A program made the position numbers and the translations under genes. DNA of 64,000 bases from contig NZ_CP016948.1 in NCBI RefSeq assembly GCF_001642805.2, forward strand, positions 3,534,001 through 3,598,000, given 5' to 3'. Every line of letters begins with the position of its first letter. Positions within the stretch are counted from its first letter, which is position 1. The DNA is from Serratia surfactantfaciens (GTDB lineage Bacteria > Pseudomonadota > Gammaproteobacteria > Enterobacterales > Enterobacteriaceae). The notes beneath the pieces are model-generated. The model was not told where the DNA came from, ran no database searches, and saw only the letters and a list, made by a program, of their open reading frames with translations. Of the stretch, positions 62,273 through 64,000 are shown one piece after another.

Positions 62273-63622
62273 ATGAGCCCAGATACCGCTCGCATCAGCG
62301 AAATCATCGATCGCGCCAGGATCTCACCCTACCAAATCCTGATCCTGACCTTATGTTTCCTCATCGCCCTGCTGGACGGCTTCGATACCGCCATCATCGG
62401 CTATATCGCCCCGGCGCTGCGCGAAGAGTGGAATCTGCTGCCTGCGCAGCTCTCCCCCGCCTTCGGTGCGGGGTTGTTCGGCCTGCTGCTCGGCAGCCTG
62501 CTGTTCGGGCCGCTCGCCGACGCCATCGGCCGCAAGCGCGTGCTGCTCGTCGCGGTGCTGGTGTTTGGCGGCTGCACCCTGGCTTCGGCCTATACGCATT
62601 CGATCGAATCCCTGACCCTGCTGCGCTTCATCACCGGCATTGGCCTCGGGGGCGCGATACCGACCTGCATCACTCTCAGCTCGGAATACTCACCGGCGCG
62701 CCGGCGCATGTTGATGGTCACCCTGAGCTGGAGCGGCTTCACCGCCGGGTTGGCCCTGGGCGGCCTGCTGGCCGGGCAGATCATTCCGACGTTCGGCTGG
62801 CGCGGCCTGCTGCTGGTCGGCGGTATCGCGCCGTTGGCGCTGCTGCCGCTGCTGGCCTGGCAGATGCCCGAGTCGGTGCGCTTTATGGCCGCCAGCGCCA
62901 AACACGCCGATCGGCTGCGCCGGGTGGTCGAGCGCATCACCGGCCAGCGTTGGGCCGGTGTGACGATTGTCGATGACGAGCGTCCGGCGCAGGTCAAATC
63001 GCCGATATCACACCTGTTTATCGAAGGCCGCGCCGTGCGCACCCTGCTGCTATGGGCGGCGTTCTTCTGTTCACTGTTTGTGTTCTATCTGCTCACCAGC
63101 TGGCTGCCGACTCTCCTCAAAGACGCCGGTTACGACATCGTCCACGCCTCGCGCATCGGAGCCATGGTGCCGCTCGGCGGTACCCTGGGCGCCATCCTCA
63201 TGGCGCTGCTGATGGACCGGATCGGGCCCTACCGCGTGCTGGCCGTCTCCTACCTGGGCGCCGCGCTGGTGATTGGCGTTACCGGTTACCTGATGGGCGA
63301 CGCCTACACGCTGGCCGCCATTGTGTTCCTGATCGGCTTCGGCGTGGCCGGTGCACAGAACGGCCTGAATCTGGTTTCCGCCACCCTCTACCCAACCGCA
63401 GCCCGGGTGACCGGCGTCAGCTGGGCCATGGCCAATGGCCGCTTCGGCTCAATTGTCGGCTCGATGCTCGGCGCCTGGATGATGACCGCAGCCGGATCGC
63501 CGGAAGTGTTCTTCCTCTGGCTGGCGTTGCCGGCGCTGCTGGGCGCCGCCGCCATCTTCCTGCTTTATCGCCTCAGCCTGCGTCGCCGCGCGCCGCTCAC
63601 CGAACCGGCGGCCGGCGTCTGA
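62273..63622 (+). CDS. MFS transporter, aromatic acid:H+ symporter (AAHS) type
   Basis: The 449-residue protein has twelve predicted helices and the AAHS signature in helix 1 (LLDGFDTAIIGYIAPAL), where the Asp pair is needed in PcaK. The loop GPLADAIGRKRVLL follows helix 2. Such transporters import 4-hydroxybenzoate, protocatechuate or related acids. The neighbourhood gives no catabolic genes, so the substrate is open. ATG 62273 is preferred over upstream in-frame codons that overlap mesD. Confidence 0.82.
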   Translation: MSPDTARISEIIDRARISPYQILILTLCFLIALLDGFDTAIIGYIAPALREEWNLLPAQLSPAFGAGLFGLLLGSLLFGPLADAIGRKRVLLVAVLVFGGCTLASAYTHSIESLTLLRFITGIGLGGAIPTCITLSSEYSPARRRMLMVTLSWSGFTAGLALGGLLAGQIIPTFGWRGLLLVGGIAPLALLPLLAWQMPESVRFMAASAKHADRLRRVVERITGQRWAGVTIVDDERPAQVKSPISHLFIEGRAVRTLLLWAAFFCSLFVFYLLTSWLPTLLKDAGYDIVHASRIGAMVPLGGTLGAILMALLMDRIGPYRVLAVSYLGAALVIGVTGYLMGDAYTLAAIVFLIGFGVAGAQNGLNLVSATLYPTAARVTGVSWAMANGRFGSIVGSMLGAWMMTAAGSPEVFFLWLALPALLGAAAIFLLYRLSLRRRAPLTEPAAGV

Positions 63623-63639
63623 ACTCGCGGAAAAGAAAA

Positions 63640-63700
63640 GGCCGAGATGCCATTGGCAGCGTCTCGGCCCGCAATAAAAAAGGGGGCCAAGGCCCCCTTC
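63640..63700 (-). terminator. Tandem hairpins between the MFS gene and mscS
   Basis: Nearest mscS, AGGGGGCC/GGCCCCCT is followed by T6 on the minus strand. A second stem, GGCCGAGA/TCTCGGCC at 63640-63669, is also followed by a T-rich tract on the minus strand. Both read best as leftward terminators for mscS. Confidence 0.8.
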
Positions 63701-63704
63701 TCTG

Positions 63705-64000
63705 TTATTCCGCCTTGGCGGAAGCGTCTTCGGTGCGATACAGATGCACGTCCATCTGCGGGAACGGAATGCCGATGTTGTGGGCATCCAGCGCGCGCTT
63801 GAAGTTTTCCATCAGATCGAAGTACACGTTCCAGTATTCCGCGTTAGTGGTCCAGGAACGAGTCACGAAGTTCAGGGACGATGGCGCCATCTCGTTCAGA
63901 CGCACGGTCACGCCTTTGGCGTGCATGATGCGCTTGTCGGCGGCGATCACGTCGCCCAGCACCTTCTTCACCACGTCGATATCGGCGTTGTAGGCCACGC
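63705..64000 (-). CDS. mscS: Small-conductance mechanosensitive channel MscS (3' part only)
   Basis: The last 97 codons or so match the cytoplasmic C-terminal domain of MscS: VGVAYDSDID-like VAYNADIDVVKKVL, VTVRLNEMAPSSLNFVTRSW and a closing GIPFPQMDVHLYR. The rest of the gene lies beyond the window. MscS opens on hypo-osmotic shock. In E. coli mscS also lies downstream of argO. Confidence 0.93.
   Translation of the reverse strand, partial: VAYNADIDVVKKVLGDVIAADKRIMHAKGVTVRLNEMAPSSLNFVTRSWTTNAEYWNVYFDLMENFKRALDAHNIGIPFPQMDVHLYRTEDASAKAE

Noticed and set aside
1..64000. CRISPR arrays, insertion sequences, prophage or secretion-system clusters
   Set aside because: No regularly spaced repeats, transposase genes, phage structural genes or secretion apparatus genes were seen in the window.

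Overview
The window looks like a chromosomal segment of a gammaproteobacterium of the Enterobacterales, most likely a Serratia close to S. marcescens. This is an inference from high G+C coding sequence, an ERIC-type repeat, an E. coli-like backbone (glyU-lysS-prfB-recJ-dsbC-xerD-fldB ... ygfX-sdhE-ygfZ-trhA ... gcvPHT-ubiI-ubiH-pepP-ygfB-zapA-ssrS-fau-serA-rpiA-argP-argO-mscS), and accessory loci typical of soil and plant-associated enterics. No database search was possible.

Region by region. (1) 1-5340 is accessory: an HdeD-like membrane protein; an AT-rich patch encoding a two-domain putative cell-wall hydrolase (GH75-like plus papain/NlpC-like) behind a lipoprotein gene; and an overlapping pair encoding a 2-oxoglutarate/Fe(II) dioxygenase and a cysteine-desulfurase-like PLP enzyme that lacks the usual catalytic Cys. 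(2) 5592-13405 is a gluconate/2-ketogluconate module: a LacI-family regulator, a three-subunit membrane-bound gluconate 2-dehydrogenase exported through a Tat signal on its small subunit, a 2-hydroxyacid dehydrogenase (probable 2-ketogluconate reductase) and an MFS permease. (3) 13610-27566 is housekeeping: tRNA-Gly(CCC), lysS, prfB with its programmed frameshift, recJ, dsbC, xerD, fldB, then creD-creC-creB joined to ygfX-sdhE in one apparent operon, then ygfZ, a DUF2165 protein and trhA. (4) 27750-36338 has an HD hydrolase and an eight-gene allose/allulose-type operon (DeoR regulator, binding protein, double ATPase, two permeases, AlsE-type epimerase, ROK kinase, ribokinase). (5) 36719-42250 holds a BrnT/BrnA toxin-antitoxin pair, ygfF, a small predicted membrane protein, a QseBC/PmrAB-like two-component system preceded by four CTTAA-like boxes in exact 11-bp register, a GNAT protein and a quinone-oxidoreductase-like protein. 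(6) 42359-58292 is the glycine cleavage operon (gcvT-gcvH-gcvP with an ERIC element and an internal terminator-like hairpin), the ubiquinone/pepP operon, zapA, 6S RNA, fau, serA, rpiA, argP, yggE and argO. (7) 58502-64000 has an RluA-family synthase, yaiL, a DUF1852 + MesD folate-independent methionine synthase pair, an aromatic-acid-type MFS transporter and the 3' part of mscS.

The strongest candidates for undescribed biology are: the GH75/papain-like hydrolase with its lipoprotein neighbour (possible antibacterial effector with immunity or accessory protein); the dioxygenase/PLP enzyme pair; the mesX-mesD pair; and two regulatory arrangements visible directly in the DNA, namely the CTTAA-N6 array before the two-component system and the TTCAC-N6-TTCAC CreB tag inside a rearranged sdhE-ygfX-creBCD operon. 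No CRISPR array, complete insertion sequence, prophage or secretion-system structural gene was seen.
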